NCBI RefSeq assembly: GCF_030209435.1
Contig: NZ_JARVRX010000011.1
Location: 124,001 to 188,000 of the forward strand
Direction of reading: 5' to 3'
Source: Mycolicibacterium sp. lyk4-40-TYG-92
Lineage (GTDB): Bacteria > Actinomycetota > Actinomycetes > Mycobacteriales > Mycobacteriaceae
DNA: 64,000 nucleotides
Shown here piece by piece: positions 16,670 through 25,661 of the stretch. The translations under genes were made by a program, and so were the position numbers. Positions within the stretch are counted from its first letter, which is position 1. The number at the start of each line of letters is the position of its first letter. A model generated the notes under the pieces. It saw only the letters and a program-made list of their open reading frames with translations, was not told the origin of the DNA and did no database searches.

Positions 16670-19125
16670 GCTTTGCCCCCCTTCACAATTACCTTGAGCG
16701 ACCCGGCTTCCGGCCGGCTCGGGTCGTCGTCGATGCGCAGGATCTGATCGGCGCCGACAGTCAGTGTGTCCGGCAGCGCCGCCCAGGTGGTCTGCACGCC
16801 GCGCTGGCGGAATTGCACCTGGCTCACCCCGGCGACGCCGACGCAGTCCTGCACGGCCGTCAGCAGAGCCGAAGATTCAAGTGGCGCGCCGAAGCCCCAG
16901 CGGCTGTGGTCGAAGAACCCGACCGTGCCGCCGGGTTGCTTACCGGGACGCAGCGCGGCGAGCACGGCGGTCTCGACGTCGGCGGCGAAGTAATCCGGCT
17001 TCGCGCACAACGTGATCCGCAAGTCGGCCGAAACATAGCGTGGGGCAAAGACATAGCTCTCGTAGCCGGCCAGCCGCCGCCGGTTGAGCAGATCGGTGAG
17101 CTCGCCGACCTCGTCGGGTGTCGGCTGTTCGGTGTCGATCGGGTCGGCGGCATTCATCACCGTGAGCCAGCTGCCCGTCCAGCGGAACGTCGAACCGGCC
17201 TGCTGCACCCAGGACAGCGACTCGGCGGCGGTCACATAGTCGGCGGGGCGCACGACGCGCAGCGGGTTGGCCGCGAACGCCTGCGGGGCCCGGTCCCGAA
17301 TCTGCTGCGGGGTCTCGGCATCGGTGCCGCCCGCGGCCGGGAAGGGGTTGGTGCAGCTGAGCACACCGCCGGCGACGGGCCCGGACACCACGATGGTGAT
17401 CGCGTCGGCCGCCACGTTGCCGATGGTCCCGCCGCCCACCCGGTACAGCGCCTCGAACGTCTGTCCGGGCGTCGGCAGGGTGCCGAACGTGCCGTTGCCG
17501 AAGCGGATGGTGGTGCCGTTGCCGCCGTCGTAGTCGAACCAGGTGCGCCGCGACGTGGCCCGGGTCGGGACGTCGTACCGGGCCGCGGTCAGCACCGGTG
17601 AGTACTGTTCGGGGCTCAATGTGAACGCGTGGGCCCCCGCGTCGGCGTCGAGCAGCCAGCGCACCCATGTCCAGGTATTGTCCTGTTGGGTGACAACGAT
17701 TTCCGGTGCGGCGGGTAGAGCGGTATCGGCGTCGGATCCGGTGCCGGCAATCCAGGCCAGCGGGCCGTTGCGCAGACTGTGGAAATAGTCGGGTGTCGGG
17801 TCTTCGGGTGTCCAGTTGGCGCCGAGGCGCACGAGCGCGGTCTGGGGTGTGGCAGCGGCTGCGGGGATGGTAAATGTCTCTGTGGTGCGCAGGCCCTGGG
17901 TGGCCGGCACCAGGTTGCCGGCATAGATGGTGCGGGTCAGGTCGTGGTTCTGGGTGGTGGGCGCCGTCGGCCAGACCCGGGTGAGACCGACGTTGAAGAC
18001 GGGGTCGGACAGCTCGCGGGGATCCTTTGCAACGGTGACGATTTCGCGGACCGGGGGATCGGCGCTGGTCGGCCCGGCGGTGTCGATCACCAGCTGCTGG
18101 CCGGGGACGAACCCGAAACCCTGGCCGACGATGTCGAAGAAGGTGGACCCGGCCGGCAGGCATTTCTGCGATTCGTCCCACCAGTACGGCTGCAGGTTGG
18201 CAGTGCCGTTGGGCAGGTACCGGTTCCACGTCGGGCTCACCTGGTAGTTGATGGCCTCCTGCTCGCCGGTGACCGGGTCCGCCAGGCCGTGCCCGACCTC
18301 GAAGTCGATCAGCCCGCCCTCCGCGCTGGTGGCTTGGCAGTGCACTGGCGTGGTGATCGCGGTGGTGGCCGGGGCGACGTCGACTTGAAGCAGCACCGAA
18401 GCCGTTGTGGCAGGGGCAGGTTCGTAGTCGACGAGCCGGGCCGCGTGCAGCAATGACCGCGGCTGCGTCGCCGTCCCCAGTGTCGATTCACCCGCGATGC
18501 GGTCCTGGAAGTAGCTCAGCTCGTCGCCGATGGCCGCCAGCAGCTCCATGACCACCATGCCGACGTCGGCTTCGCAGCGCTCGAGCCAGGCCGGGTAGCG
18601 CAGCGTCGAGAACTCCGACAGCGCCTGCACAAAGCTGCTGAAGTCTTTCGCCAGGTAGTCGATCGGCACGTCCAGCGTGTCCGCGGGCGGACAGTGGGTC
18701 ACGGGCGGCTGGCAGTCGAAGTCGCTGGGACAGTTGGCTTTGAACGAGAACGGCACCTTCGTGAAGAAGGGGTCCAGGTCGTCGCTGTCGACGGTCAGCT
18801 GGTAAGTGGAGAAGTCGCCAGGCGCATTCACCCGGACCGTGAGCACGGGGCGGGCCTGCTCGTCGACGCTCCAGTCGGTCGTCTCATCGATCGGCAGCAC
18901 CGCCACCGAGGTGATCACCTCACCGCCGGTGATGGTGACCGCCGGGTTGGTGGGCGACGGCGGTGAACCGTTGGCCCCCAACCTGACCGGCACTTCGTTG
19001 AGGAAGTGCACCCGTAGTGTCGTCTGGTCCGGCGAGGCCACCTCGACGTAATCGATTCCGTTCCACGTGTCCAGCAGGCCCAGCAGGTGCTGGCGCCGGT
19101 CCACGTTCTCGCCGCCGGTTGTCAT
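16666..19125 (-). CDS. Baseplate J/gp6-like protein (first copy)
   Basis: 819 aa from ATG 19125; a longer open frame exists, but this start gives a 4-bp ATGA overlap with the gp25 gene. The N-terminal ~170 residues form a beta domain (GLLDTWNGIDYVEV...LRVHFLNEVPVRL). Then comes the helical wedge segment DYLAKDFSSFVQALSEFS...LLAAIGDELSYFQDRIAGES, a long insert with LTRTIYAGN, and the C-terminal J fold (PLRVVRPADYVTAAESLSWVQ, RPGKQPGGTVGFFDHSRWGFG). J proteins form the wedges of the baseplate around the spike in contractile systems. It is cytoplasmic, with no membrane segment. Confidence 0.87.
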   Translation of the reverse strand: MTTGGENVDRRQHLLGLLDTWNGIDYVEVASPDQTTLRVHFLNEVPVRLGANGSPPSPTNPAVTITGGEVITSVAVLPIDETTDWSVDEQARPVLTVRVNAPGDFSTYQLTVDSDDLDPFFTKVPFSFKANCPSDFDCQPPVTHCPPADTLDVPIDYLAKDFSSFVQALSEFSTLRYPAWLERCEADVGMVVMELLAAIGDELSYFQDRIAGESTLGTATQPRSLLHAARLVDYEPAPATTASVLLQVDVAPATTAITTPVHCQATSAEGGLIDFEVGHGLADPVTGEQEAINYQVSPTWNRYLPNGTANLQPYWWDESQKCLPAGSTFFDIVGQGFGFVPGQQLVIDTAGPTSADPPVREIVTVAKDPRELSDPVFNVGLTRVWPTAPTTQNHDLTRTIYAGNLVPATQGLRTTETFTIPAAAATPQTALVRLGANWTPEDPTPDYFHSLRNGPLAWIAGTGSDADTALPAAPEIVVTQQDNTWTWVRWLLDADAGAHAFTLSPEQYSPVLTAARYDVPTRATSRRTWFDYDGGNGTTIRFGNGTFGTLPTPGQTFEALYRVGGGTIGNVAADAITIVVSGPVAGGVLSCTNPFPAAGGTDAETPQQIRDRAPQAFAANPLRVVRPADYVTAAESLSWVQQAGSTFRWTGSWLTVMNAADPIDTEQPTPDEVGELTDLLNRRRLAGYESYVFAPRYVSADLRITLCAKPDYFAADVETAVLAALRPGKQPGGTVGFFDHSRWGFGAPLESSALLTAVQDCVGVAGVSQVQFRQRGVQTTWAALPDTLTVGADQILRIDDDPSRPEAGSLKVIVKGGKA

Positions 19126-19526
19126 GGCAGCACCACCGTCGTCGCGGTCGCCGACTGCGTCTCCACCACGGTGTAGGTGAGGCTGACGCGCAGCGTCCCC
19201 GGTTCCAGGGAAGCGTCGTCGTTGCTGGTGACCACGGCCACCTGGGCGGCCGTGACGATGCCCGCCAGCCACTTGTTGACCGCCTGCAGGACCCGCAGTT
19301 GCACCGTTGCGGACAACGCGTCGGACATCGGGGCGAACACCAAAGCCCTTAGTCCACAACCGAAGTGTGGCAGGTCGACCCGTTCGCCGGGTGTCGTGAG
19401 CAGCAGTTGACGCACCATCTGCTGAACGTGCGCCAGGTAGGCGGCCTGGGCGGTGTGCTGCGAGCTGCTGTCGACGCGGATCGGGTAGGCGAAGTCCTGC
19501 CGCGGCGGGAGCAGAGGGGCGCTCAT
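19122..19526 (-). CDS. gp25-like baseplate protein
   Basis: 134 aa, normal length for the GPW/gp25 family (Afp9-like). Diagnostic segments are QDFAYPIRVDSSSQ at the start, VRQLLLTTPGERVDLPHFGCGLRALVF in the middle, and LRVSLTYTVVETQSATATTV at the end. In T4 and R-type pyocins gp25 anchors sheath to baseplate and starts sheath polymerisation. The gene overlaps both neighbours by 4 bp (ATGA type), as expected for a tightly coupled baseplate module. Confidence 0.9.
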   Translation of the reverse strand: MSAPLLPPRQDFAYPIRVDSSSQHTAQAAYLAHVQQMVRQLLLTTPGERVDLPHFGCGLRALVFAPMSDALSATVQLRVLQAVNKWLAGIVTAAQVAVVTSNDDASLEPGTLRVSLTYTVVETQSATATTVVLP

Positions 19527-20044
19527 GCCTGCACCTCCAGAGCGGAATCATTGACCGAGACACTGGCGTCGCTGACCACCACGGTGCAGCCGCCGCGGCT
19601 CAGCGTGATGCCTGAACCGTCCATCGTGACGGTGTTGCCGTTCGGGTCGGACATGGTCAGCGAGCCGGCGTCGTCGTCCAACTTCAACTCGATGGGTGCG
19701 ACGGTGGCGATCACCTTGACGGCCGCACCGACGTCGGCAGGAACTTCGCCTTCCCGCCAGTAGCCGCCCACCCAGATCGGGTAAGACACGTCGCCGCCCT
19801 CGAATTCGATCCATACCCCGCTGCCGACCTCGGGCAGAAAGGCGATCCCGACGTTCGGGCCGGCGTAGGGCACACACGGTAGGCACCAGCCCGTCACGGC
19901 AGCGCCCAGAACGGCGGGAACCGTGGCTTTGATGCGGCAGGTCGTCGGTTCGACGTCGACCACTATGCCGCGGTACTTGCCGTAGAAGCGCCCGCGCAAT
20001 CGCTCGAGCAGGTCCTCGAGCGCCTTGTCGTCGACGGCGGTCAC
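19523..20044 (-). CDS. Baseplate assembly protein V / spike OB-fold and beta-helix protein
   Basis: 173 aa from GTG 20044, the start that overlaps the gpD-like gene by 4 bp (GTGA). Residues about 15-110 are the phage baseplate V/gp5 OB fold (YGKYRGIVVDVEP, AFLPEVGSGVWIEFEGGDVSYPIWVGGYW). The C-terminal part has the short repeating triangular-prism pattern (LTMSDPNGNTVTMDGSGITL). Together with the next gene it makes a complete VgrG-like spike: here the gp27-like hub and gp5-like needle are encoded separately, while Afp8/Pvc8 proteins fuse them. Confidence 0.87.
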   Translation of the reverse strand: MTAVDDKALEDLLERLRGRFYGKYRGIVVDVEPTTCRIKATVPAVLGAAVTGWCLPCVPYAGPNVGIAFLPEVGSGVWIEFEGGDVSYPIWVGGYWREGEVPADVGAAVKVIATVAPIELKLDDDAGSLTMSDPNGNTVTMDGSGITLSRGGCTVVVSDASVSVNDSALEVQA

Positions 20045-21147
20045 GGTGCACCCCCCGGCGCGGCGCCAACCCCGTTGCGTACCAAGGTGAACTGCATCTT
20101 GAGGGCGTTGAGTGAGAACTTGTGCCGCACCGTCCATACCAGCCAGTTGCCCGAGTGGATTGCCCCGGCACCTTCGATGGTGACCACGTCGCCGGCGCGC
20201 AACACCGCGCCGAGCCGGTCTGCATCGGCCGTGCCGGTGCAGCGGGTGAAGAAGCCGGACTCGGTCAGTGTCGCGCTGCCGCGCTGGGCCAATTCGGTCA
20301 CGTCGCCCGGCGTGGTCAGCAACAGGGTCGACGAGCGGCCGGCGTAGGTGGACAGATCGCGTTCGGCCAGGGGGGTCAAGCCGCTGGTGGCGGTATCGGC
20401 TTCGGTGCCCTCGTCGGACGCTTGGGTCAGGTCGACCTGGCTGGCGTCAATCTGGCTGGGGCGCATCACATCCCAGTCGAAGTCCAACGTGTCGACCGTC
20501 CACTTGTCCGGGTCGACGAGGGAGATGGTGGCGGTGGGCTGCGCGTCGACCGATGGCCGGACGAAGTAGCCGGTGCGTTCGCCCGGGGTGTCGGTGCAGG
20601 CGACTCGGCAGATCTTGCCGGCGCGGCGGGCCAGACCCTGCAGGAACTGCAGATCGGTCGCACGCTGGAACAGGCTGTGGCCGTCCGGATCGTGTGGCGG
20701 CGAATCATTTTCGGTGTTGCCGTCAGCATGGGCGAACCCGTAGGTATCGAAAATCTCGTTGGCCACCTGGCCGTCGGTGAGGCCGGGCCACTCCTTGGCG
20801 GTGTCATCGATGTTCATCAGCCAGGACGCGTCCTGCGCCGCCACATCGAGCGTCGACGATGTGGTGGTCCGGTCCAGGTGCAGCTGCCAGGACAGCACGT
20901 AGCCGTCGAAGACGCACTGGGCGGTCTGATCTGACTGAGTGGCCGTCATGCTGATGCCGGTGTAGGGCTCGAACGTGCCATCGCCCACGTACTGCAGGTC
21001 GCCCTCCGCGGTGCGGTTGACGGGCACCCGGAGCGCCAACAGGTCTGGGCCGTCACAGCTTTCCTCGACCTCCAGGCTCTCGATCGCCGAGTAGAACGTG
21101 TCAGGTACCGGGACGCTGTTGAGCGCCAGTTGAACGGTGACGGTCAT
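20041..21147 (-). CDS. VgrG/Pvc8-type hub protein, gpD (late control D)-like
   Basis: 368 aa from ATG 21147, chosen because it gives a 4-bp overlap with the upstream gp53-like gene. Phage gpD/gp27-like hub features are YSAIESLEVEES near the N-terminus, the characteristic internal helix and strand DGQVANEIFDTYGF, FQRATDLQFLQGLARRAGKICRV, and a C-terminal split-barrel ending NWLVWTVRHKFSLNALKMQFTLVRN. Hub trimers connect the tube to the spike. It ends in GTGA overlap with the gp5-like spike gene, so equal production of the two halves is likely. Confidence 0.87.
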   Translation of the reverse strand: MTVTVQLALNSVPVPDTFYSAIESLEVEESCDGPDLLALRVPVNRTAEGDLQYVGDGTFEPYTGISMTATQSDQTAQCVFDGYVLSWQLHLDRTTTSSTLDVAAQDASWLMNIDDTAKEWPGLTDGQVANEIFDTYGFAHADGNTENDSPPHDPDGHSLFQRATDLQFLQGLARRAGKICRVACTDTPGERTGYFVRPSVDAQPTATISLVDPDKWTVDTLDFDWDVMRPSQIDASQVDLTQASDEGTEADTATSGLTPLAERDLSTYAGRSSTLLLTTPGDVTELAQRGSATLTESGFFTRCTGTADADRLGAVLRAGDVVTIEGAGAIHSGNWLVWTVRHKFSLNALKMQFTLVRNGVGAAPGGAP

Positions 21148-21431
21148 GTGGCCAACCCCGGCGCGTTGACAGGGATGCCGATCAGATTGCGGGCACCGAG
21201 GGCACTGGCCAGCGGCACGTTGTTGGCGTCGCACAACCGCCAGAACCCGTTGGGGGCGTTGAGGAATCGCGTGGCCACCAGATCGAGCCGCTCGCTGTCC
21301 GGGCGTGGGTAGTAGCCGGCGAGGGCCGCGCTGCGCGGCTTGGGGATCTTGACGGCCGCGGTCACCCGGCCACCCGGGAGGGTGACGGTATAGGTGGCGG
21401 CGCTGGCGTAGCGGCTGTCGGCGGCGAACAT
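21144..21431 (-). CDS. Small baseplate protein, gp53/tail protein X-like
   Basis: 95 aa. The C-terminal half, RPDSERLDLVATRFLNAPNGFWRLCDANNV...LIGIPV, fits the LysM-like pattern shared by tail protein X and T4 gp53-type wedge proteins (RxD.IA..FY......W.I.DAN...D......L.IP). In eCIS it sits between the tube-like Afp7 homologue and the hub, as here: 13 bp after the CIS tube gene and overlapping the hub gene by 4 bp. It is thought to glue hub, tube and wedge. There is no signal peptide. Confidence 0.8.
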   Translation of the reverse strand: MFAADSRYASAATYTVTLPGGRVTAAVKIPKPRSAALAGYYPRPDSERLDLVATRFLNAPNGFWRLCDANNVPLASALGARNLIGIPVNAPGLAT

Positions 21432-21444
21432 GATTCTCCTGGCG

Positions 21445-22179
21445 TTAGTGGGGGATCATCCCGATGATCGATTCGGCGGCATTGGCCAAGTTCGCCAAGG
21501 CCAGCGCCTCGCGCAGGGCCTGCGTGTAGGTGTAGGCCATACTGGCCAGCGTGGCCATCGGGTCCTCGCTCTTGCCGGCCCAGGCGAGTTCGGTCGGGGT
21601 CAGCACGCGCAGTGCGAGTTGGGCTTCGGCGTGCGTGGGGCTGAGCGTGCCGTTGTAGAGCTTTTCGTTGATGGTGAGGCCGGTGACCCGCACCGGAACG
21701 ATGCGTCCGGGACCCCAGATGAACAGCACCACAGGCATTGTCGAGGCCGGCACCTGGGTGGTCGGACCTGATGACGCATCGCTCGTCAGGCTGGCCGCCG
21801 CGGCGGACACCGCACCCAACAGACCTCCGCCGCTGGGCGCCGTCGGGTACAGCAACATCTCGATGGCGGCCAGGCGGCTGTACACGCCGCTGACTTCGGC
21901 GATGGCCGCGGTGGGGGCACTGCCATCGGCGATCTCGTCGTTGGCGTCGACGGCGACGGTGAACGAGAACGACTCGCCGGGCATCCCCTGTACTGCCAGC
22001 GGGTTGTTGGTGCTGGGGGCCTGGGTTCCGGACGACGCGGCGGCTGGGGCGGCCTCCGGCTGGGTCCAGGTGTGGGTCATGGTCTCCGGGTTGTATTGGA
22101 AGATAATGATATTGGGTATCGGGATGGGCAGGAACGTCGGACTGAACGAGACCAGTGCGCCCTTGAGCAGCACGTTCAC
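21445..22179 (-). CDS. CIS tube adaptor protein (Afp7-like)
   Basis: 244 aa. The N-terminus, LLKGALVSFSP followed by IIIFQYNPETMTHTW, is the hallmark of the contractile-injection-system tube protein family (PF19266-like). The C-terminal part (LTINEKLYNGTLSPTHAEAQLALRVL) is the usual end of that domain. The middle Ala/Ser/Thr-rich loop is longer than usual. Afp7/Pvc7 homologues form the ring between the Hcp-like tube and the spike hub. It overlaps the upstream 89-aa gene by 4 bp. Confidence 0.87.
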   Translation of the reverse strand: MNVLLKGALVSFSPTFLPIPIPNIIIFQYNPETMTHTWTQPEAAPAAASSGTQAPSTNNPLAVQGMPGESFSFTVAVDANDEIADGSAPTAAIAEVSGVYSRLAAIEMLLYPTAPSGGGLLGAVSAAAASLTSDASSGPTTQVPASTMPVVLFIWGPGRIVPVRVTGLTINEKLYNGTLSPTHAEAQLALRVLTPTELAWAGKSEDPMATLASMAYTYTQALREALALANLANAAESIIGMIPH

Positions 22180-22445
22180 GGGGCCACCTCCTCGCTGGCC
22201 AGCGCCCTGCTGATGGCGTCGATGATGCGGCGCGACAACGCTTCTGGGTTCTCTCCGGGCTGCGCCGGCACTTCTATCCGGAGGGTGTCGATGGCAGCGC
22301 TGCCGGTGGTCAGCTGCAGCGACGGAGCCAGCCCCTGACCCACCAGCGTGGCCAGCCGCCGGGCGGCGCCTTCGTCGAGCCCGTTGGCGCGCAGCCGAAG
22401 CCGGTCGACGGTCAGCTTGGTACCGGGGTCGGCGGGCTGTGTCAT
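22176..22445 (-). CDS. Small eCIS-operon protein of unknown function
   Basis: 89 aa. Start and stop overlap its neighbours by 4 bp each, so it is translated with the AAA ATPase and tube-adaptor genes. It is predicted mostly helical (VDRLRLRANGLDEGAARRLATLVGQGLAP ... ALSRRIIDAISRALAS) with no cysteine, signal or membrane segment. Small proteins at this position occur in other actinobacterial eCIS clusters, but I cannot name a domain. A chaperone or adaptor for the ATPase is only a guess. Confidence 0.7.
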   Translation of the reverse strand: MTQPADPGTKLTVDRLRLRANGLDEGAARRLATLVGQGLAPSLQLTTGSAAIDTLRIEVPAQPGENPEALSRRIIDAISRALASEEVAP

Positions 22446-24466
22446 GAGGCCACCCTCCGTCCGGGGCGCATGATCTCGCCCTGCTTCTCCAGTTCGCGAC
22501 GCGTGGCGGCGAGTATGTGGCGCATCTCGATCGGCGACGCGTCGGTGCGGGCCAGGAACGCAGCGGCCAGGGCGGCCGATTTGATGCCGGCGCCGGTCAG
22601 GTCGAACTCGTGGGCCAGTGCCCGCCAGTCGACCGTGCCCAGCACTTCCGTGCCCTCAAGAGCCAACCGCCACAGCCGTTCTCGCTCGTCTGCGTCAGGG
22701 GCGGCGAAGTCGACGATGAAGGCGATGCGCCGGACGAACGCCGAGTCCAGATCGCCCTTACGGTTCGTCGACAGCACTGCTACGCCGTTGAACGCCTCCA
22801 TGCGCTGCAGCACGTAGTCGACCTCGATGTTCGCGTAGCGGTCGTGGGCGTCCTTGACTTCGGTGCGCTTGCCGAACAGGGCATCGGCCTCGTCGAACAG
22901 CAGCAGGACAGGTGCGCGCTCGCACGCGTCGAACACGACCTTGAGGTGTTTCTCGGTCTCGCCGATGTACTTGCTGACCATGCCGGCCAAATCAACGCGG
23001 TACAGGTCCAGCCCCAGCGAGCGCGCCAGCACCTGGGCAGCCATGGTCTTGCCGGTTCCGCTCGGCCCGGCGAACAGCGCGGTGAGCCCGGAACCCATTG
23101 AGGTCAAACGCCGCAACCCCCACTCGTCGAGCACCTCGCCGCGGTTTCGGGCCTGTTGGTCAACTTCCTGGAGGTGTAGGTAGGTGCGCCGGGAGACCAC
23201 CAGATCGTCCCAGCTGTGCGGCAGTGGCAGGTGAGTCAGCAGCTCCGGTGTCCCCGCGAGTAACAGCCGGCGACAGACGTCCGTCACGGCGTTCTCGCCT
23301 GCGGGCGTCACCTGGCTGGCGACCGCGACCTCGGCTGGGCGCAGGGTCCATTCCGTGATGGGTGGCGGTGCCGGTTCCTCCGACAGCGACGACCACAGTT
23401 CTACTCGTTCAACCCGGGTGATCGGTTGCAGCCGAAAGGATCTCCGAATTGCCGTCGAGGGCGAGGGCAACGGCTCGTCGGTGGACAGGAACGTCAGTGG
23501 GCTGAGCGGCAGCGCAGCCAAGGCGGCGGCAGGCAGGGCCTCGGCATACTGCCATTCCACCGCGCAGCCCTCCAAGATGGCGCGACGGACCTCGCGGACG
23601 GCGGGCGCCGACGGATCCGCGGCGCCGGCCGGTGTGCGGGCATCGACACTGATCAAACCCAGACCGAGCCGGGACGCCACGGTCGCCGCCAGGCACGTCC
23701 GTCCGGATCCGGGCGGACCTACCAGCTCGATCTCGATGGGCCGGCCAGCGAGCGCTCCGGCGAAGTCGACGATGGCGTCGCAGACGTCCGGGCGCAGCAG
23801 CGGCGGGTGGGGTGCAGCGATGCACCGGCCGGTGGTGCCACCGGCCCAGCCCGCAGGCGGCTCTGTCAACAGTCCGGGCAAGAGCAGCGCGTCGGCGTCC
23901 CAGCTCGTCGACGTCGTGTAGGGGTCGCGGCCGTCGTCCAACGGGCGAGCGACGTGCCAGCGGACCAGGTTTGAGTCCGGGGCGGGGAACCAGAAAGGCG
24001 GATGGTCGAACAGTTGCGCCGCCAAGCCAGGGGTCGGCCCCGCCGGCTCCTGGAGGTCCAGCAGGTATCCGAACACGCGGCGCAGTGCGGGATCTACTGC
24101 CGCGGCGAGGCCCAACGCGGCCAGGTGCGCCTCGGGTGCGGTCAGCTGCAGCGTGGTGGTCAGACGTTCCCAGCGGGGGTCCGGTGGTGCGGAGTTCAGG
24201 CTGTGGATGGCCTCGGACAGTTCCGCAGCCTGCGGGTCGTCGCGGTAGAACCCGTGTTCGGCGGCCCGCAATTCGCCCCACGGCAGCAGGGCCCGGTCGA
24301 CCTCGCTGTGGCTGATCGCCAACAGATGCTCGCCTTCGTAGCGGTGGCTGGTCCAGAGGTGCCGCAGCCAGCGCACCCGCCGGGCCGCGCGCAACCGAAT
24401 CTCTTTGAGCCACAGCGGTTCGATGATGGTCTGGGTGTCTTCGGCCAGCGCCGTGGGACAGGTCAT
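22442..24466 (-). CDS. AAA+ ATPase of the eCIS (Afp15-like)
   Basis: 674 aa from ATG 24466 (4-bp overlap with the cap gene; a GTG 12 bp upstream is less likely). It has two P-loop modules. The first is degenerate (GPPGSGRT at about 250-257, no clear Walker B). The second is complete: GPSGTGKT at 467-474, Walker B LLLFDEAD at 521-528, sensor STNRKGDLD and arginine-finger region FVRRIAF. The N-terminal ~200 residues form a helical domain. Every Afp/PVC-type locus carries one such ATPase, thought to act in assembly or payload loading rather than in firing, since ClpV-type recycling is absent from eCIS. Confidence 0.9.
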   Translation of the reverse strand: MTCPTALAEDTQTIIEPLWLKEIRLRAARRVRWLRHLWTSHRYEGEHLLAISHSEVDRALLPWGELRAAEHGFYRDDPQAAELSEAIHSLNSAPPDPRWERLTTTLQLTAPEAHLAALGLAAAVDPALRRVFGYLLDLQEPAGPTPGLAAQLFDHPPFWFPAPDSNLVRWHVARPLDDGRDPYTTSTSWDADALLLPGLLTEPPAGWAGGTTGRCIAAPHPPLLRPDVCDAIVDFAGALAGRPIEIELVGPPGSGRTCLAATVASRLGLGLISVDARTPAGAADPSAPAVREVRRAILEGCAVEWQYAEALPAAALAALPLSPLTFLSTDEPLPSPSTAIRRSFRLQPITRVERVELWSSLSEEPAPPPITEWTLRPAEVAVASQVTPAGENAVTDVCRRLLLAGTPELLTHLPLPHSWDDLVVSRRTYLHLQEVDQQARNRGEVLDEWGLRRLTSMGSGLTALFAGPSGTGKTMAAQVLARSLGLDLYRVDLAGMVSKYIGETEKHLKVVFDACERAPVLLLFDEADALFGKRTEVKDAHDRYANIEVDYVLQRMEAFNGVAVLSTNRKGDLDSAFVRRIAFIVDFAAPDADERERLWRLALEGTEVLGTVDWRALAHEFDLTGAGIKSAALAAAFLARTDASPIEMRHILAATRRELEKQGEIMRPGRRVAS

Positions 24467-25650
24467 AGCGTCACCCACAACGCCGGGTCGGATTCGACGC
24501 CCTGAACGCGGACGATGAGCGGTTCCACCGTCCCGGCAGTCCCCGCCGGGGTGGGGAAACTGAGCGACGTGCCGCCCGCACCGACCACGATCTGGTTGGC
24601 CGGCACCGTGTTCGCCCCCACCACGATCTCCGTCGCACCGGCCACGAAGCCGGCACCGTTGATGCCGACCGAGGCCGAGTGCGGCAGGACCGGTCCGCCG
24701 ACCGCGTCGACGGCTGCGGCCACGCCGAGTGGTGCTGTGGTATCGCCGATTTGCACCTGGTAGCGCCCGGTCGCGGGTGTCGCAGCGCCAGTGGGGACCT
24801 GCAGCACGACGCGGGTCGGGGTCGAATCAGCGGCGACGACCCAACCCGAGATGTCGGTGGTGACGGCGGCTTCGGAGATCAGCGAAATGGTTTCGCCGGT
24901 GAGATTCTCGCCCACCAGCCAGACCTGCTGTCCCGCGGCGACGGTGGCCGGCGCCTGGGTGAACGAGACTGGCCCGCTTGGTGATTGGTAGCTGGCCCGG
25001 CGGAACGTGCCGAAGAGTTCGGTGGCAAGTGACGGGCCGCCGCTGCTCTGCTCGACGATGACGTTGATGGAGGTGTTCCGGGCGGCGCCGGACGGCATGG
25101 TGTCGGGATCGAGGAACACCACCGCGGCCCGGTAGACCACCGACATCCGCAGCGGTGCGGTGGTGGCCTGCCACAGCTGGCTCATCTCGTCATACGAGCG
25201 GTGCTCCATGGTGAGCGTCAGTTCCCACGGCGGCGAACCGGTGGGGTTTCGAATGATGGGGTTGGCGTGGAATATGCGCAGCGCCACGCTCATGGCCTGT
25301 TGCTCTTGGTGATAGTTGTCTTCCGAGAACGCTGACATCAGGTAGTACAGGTTCAGTGCGAACGGCAGGAACCGCACCGGCTGGCCGGTCCCGGACGCAC
25401 CCTGCGGGGCCCAGAACATCGACTCCACAGCGTTGTTGGTCTCGACGTGGTACAGGAACAGGCTCAGCTGCGCGCCGGCTTCGGTCTCCAGTACGTCGGG
25501 TGCCAGCCCACTGATGTTCGGGGTGAACGTCGGGGTCGGCGGCCCCGGCGGGCTGCCGGCTTCCAGTTCGGCCCACAGTGGTGCGCTGCCCCACGAGTCC
25601 TTGACGAGCTGGATCAGTGTGTCGGTGATGGCCGAGAGGTCGAAGGACAT
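24463..25650 (-). CDS. Pvc16/Afp16-like tube and sheath terminator with IPT/TIG-like tail
   Basis: 395 aa. Residues 1-200 match the DUF4255/Pvc16 cap family (SAITDTLIQLVKDSW, LSLFLYHVETNNAVES, LNLYYLMSAFSEDNYHQEQQAMSVALRIFHANPII, LTLTMEHRSYDEMSQLWQATTAPLRMSVVYRAAVVFL). Residues about 225-395 look like one or two immunoglobulin-like IPT/TIG modules (GQQVWLVGENLTGETISL, SVGINGAGFVAGATEIVVG). The family caps the distal end of tube and sheath and sets length. The Ig-like extension could face outward from the particle end. Confidence 0.87.
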   Translation of the reverse strand: MSFDLSAITDTLIQLVKDSWGSAPLWAELEAGSPPGPPTPTFTPNISGLAPDVLETEAGAQLSLFLYHVETNNAVESMFWAPQGASGTGQPVRFLPFALNLYYLMSAFSEDNYHQEQQAMSVALRIFHANPIIRNPTGSPPWELTLTMEHRSYDEMSQLWQATTAPLRMSVVYRAAVVFLDPDTMPSGAARNTSINVIVEQSSGGPSLATELFGTFRRASYQSPSGPVSFTQAPATVAAGQQVWLVGENLTGETISLISEAAVTTDISGWVVAADSTPTRVVLQVPTGAATPATGRYQVQIGDTTAPLGVAAAVDAVGGPVLPHSASVGINGAGFVAGATEIVVGANTVPANQIVVGAGGTSLSFPTPAGTAGTVEPLIVRVQGVESDPALWVTL

Positions 25651-25661
25651 GGTGCACCGGC

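Noticed and set aside
22442..24466. ClpV-like recycling ATPase.
   Set aside because: Its single good AAA module and locus position fit Afp15-type ATPases; the ClpN and middle domains of ClpV/ClpB are missing.
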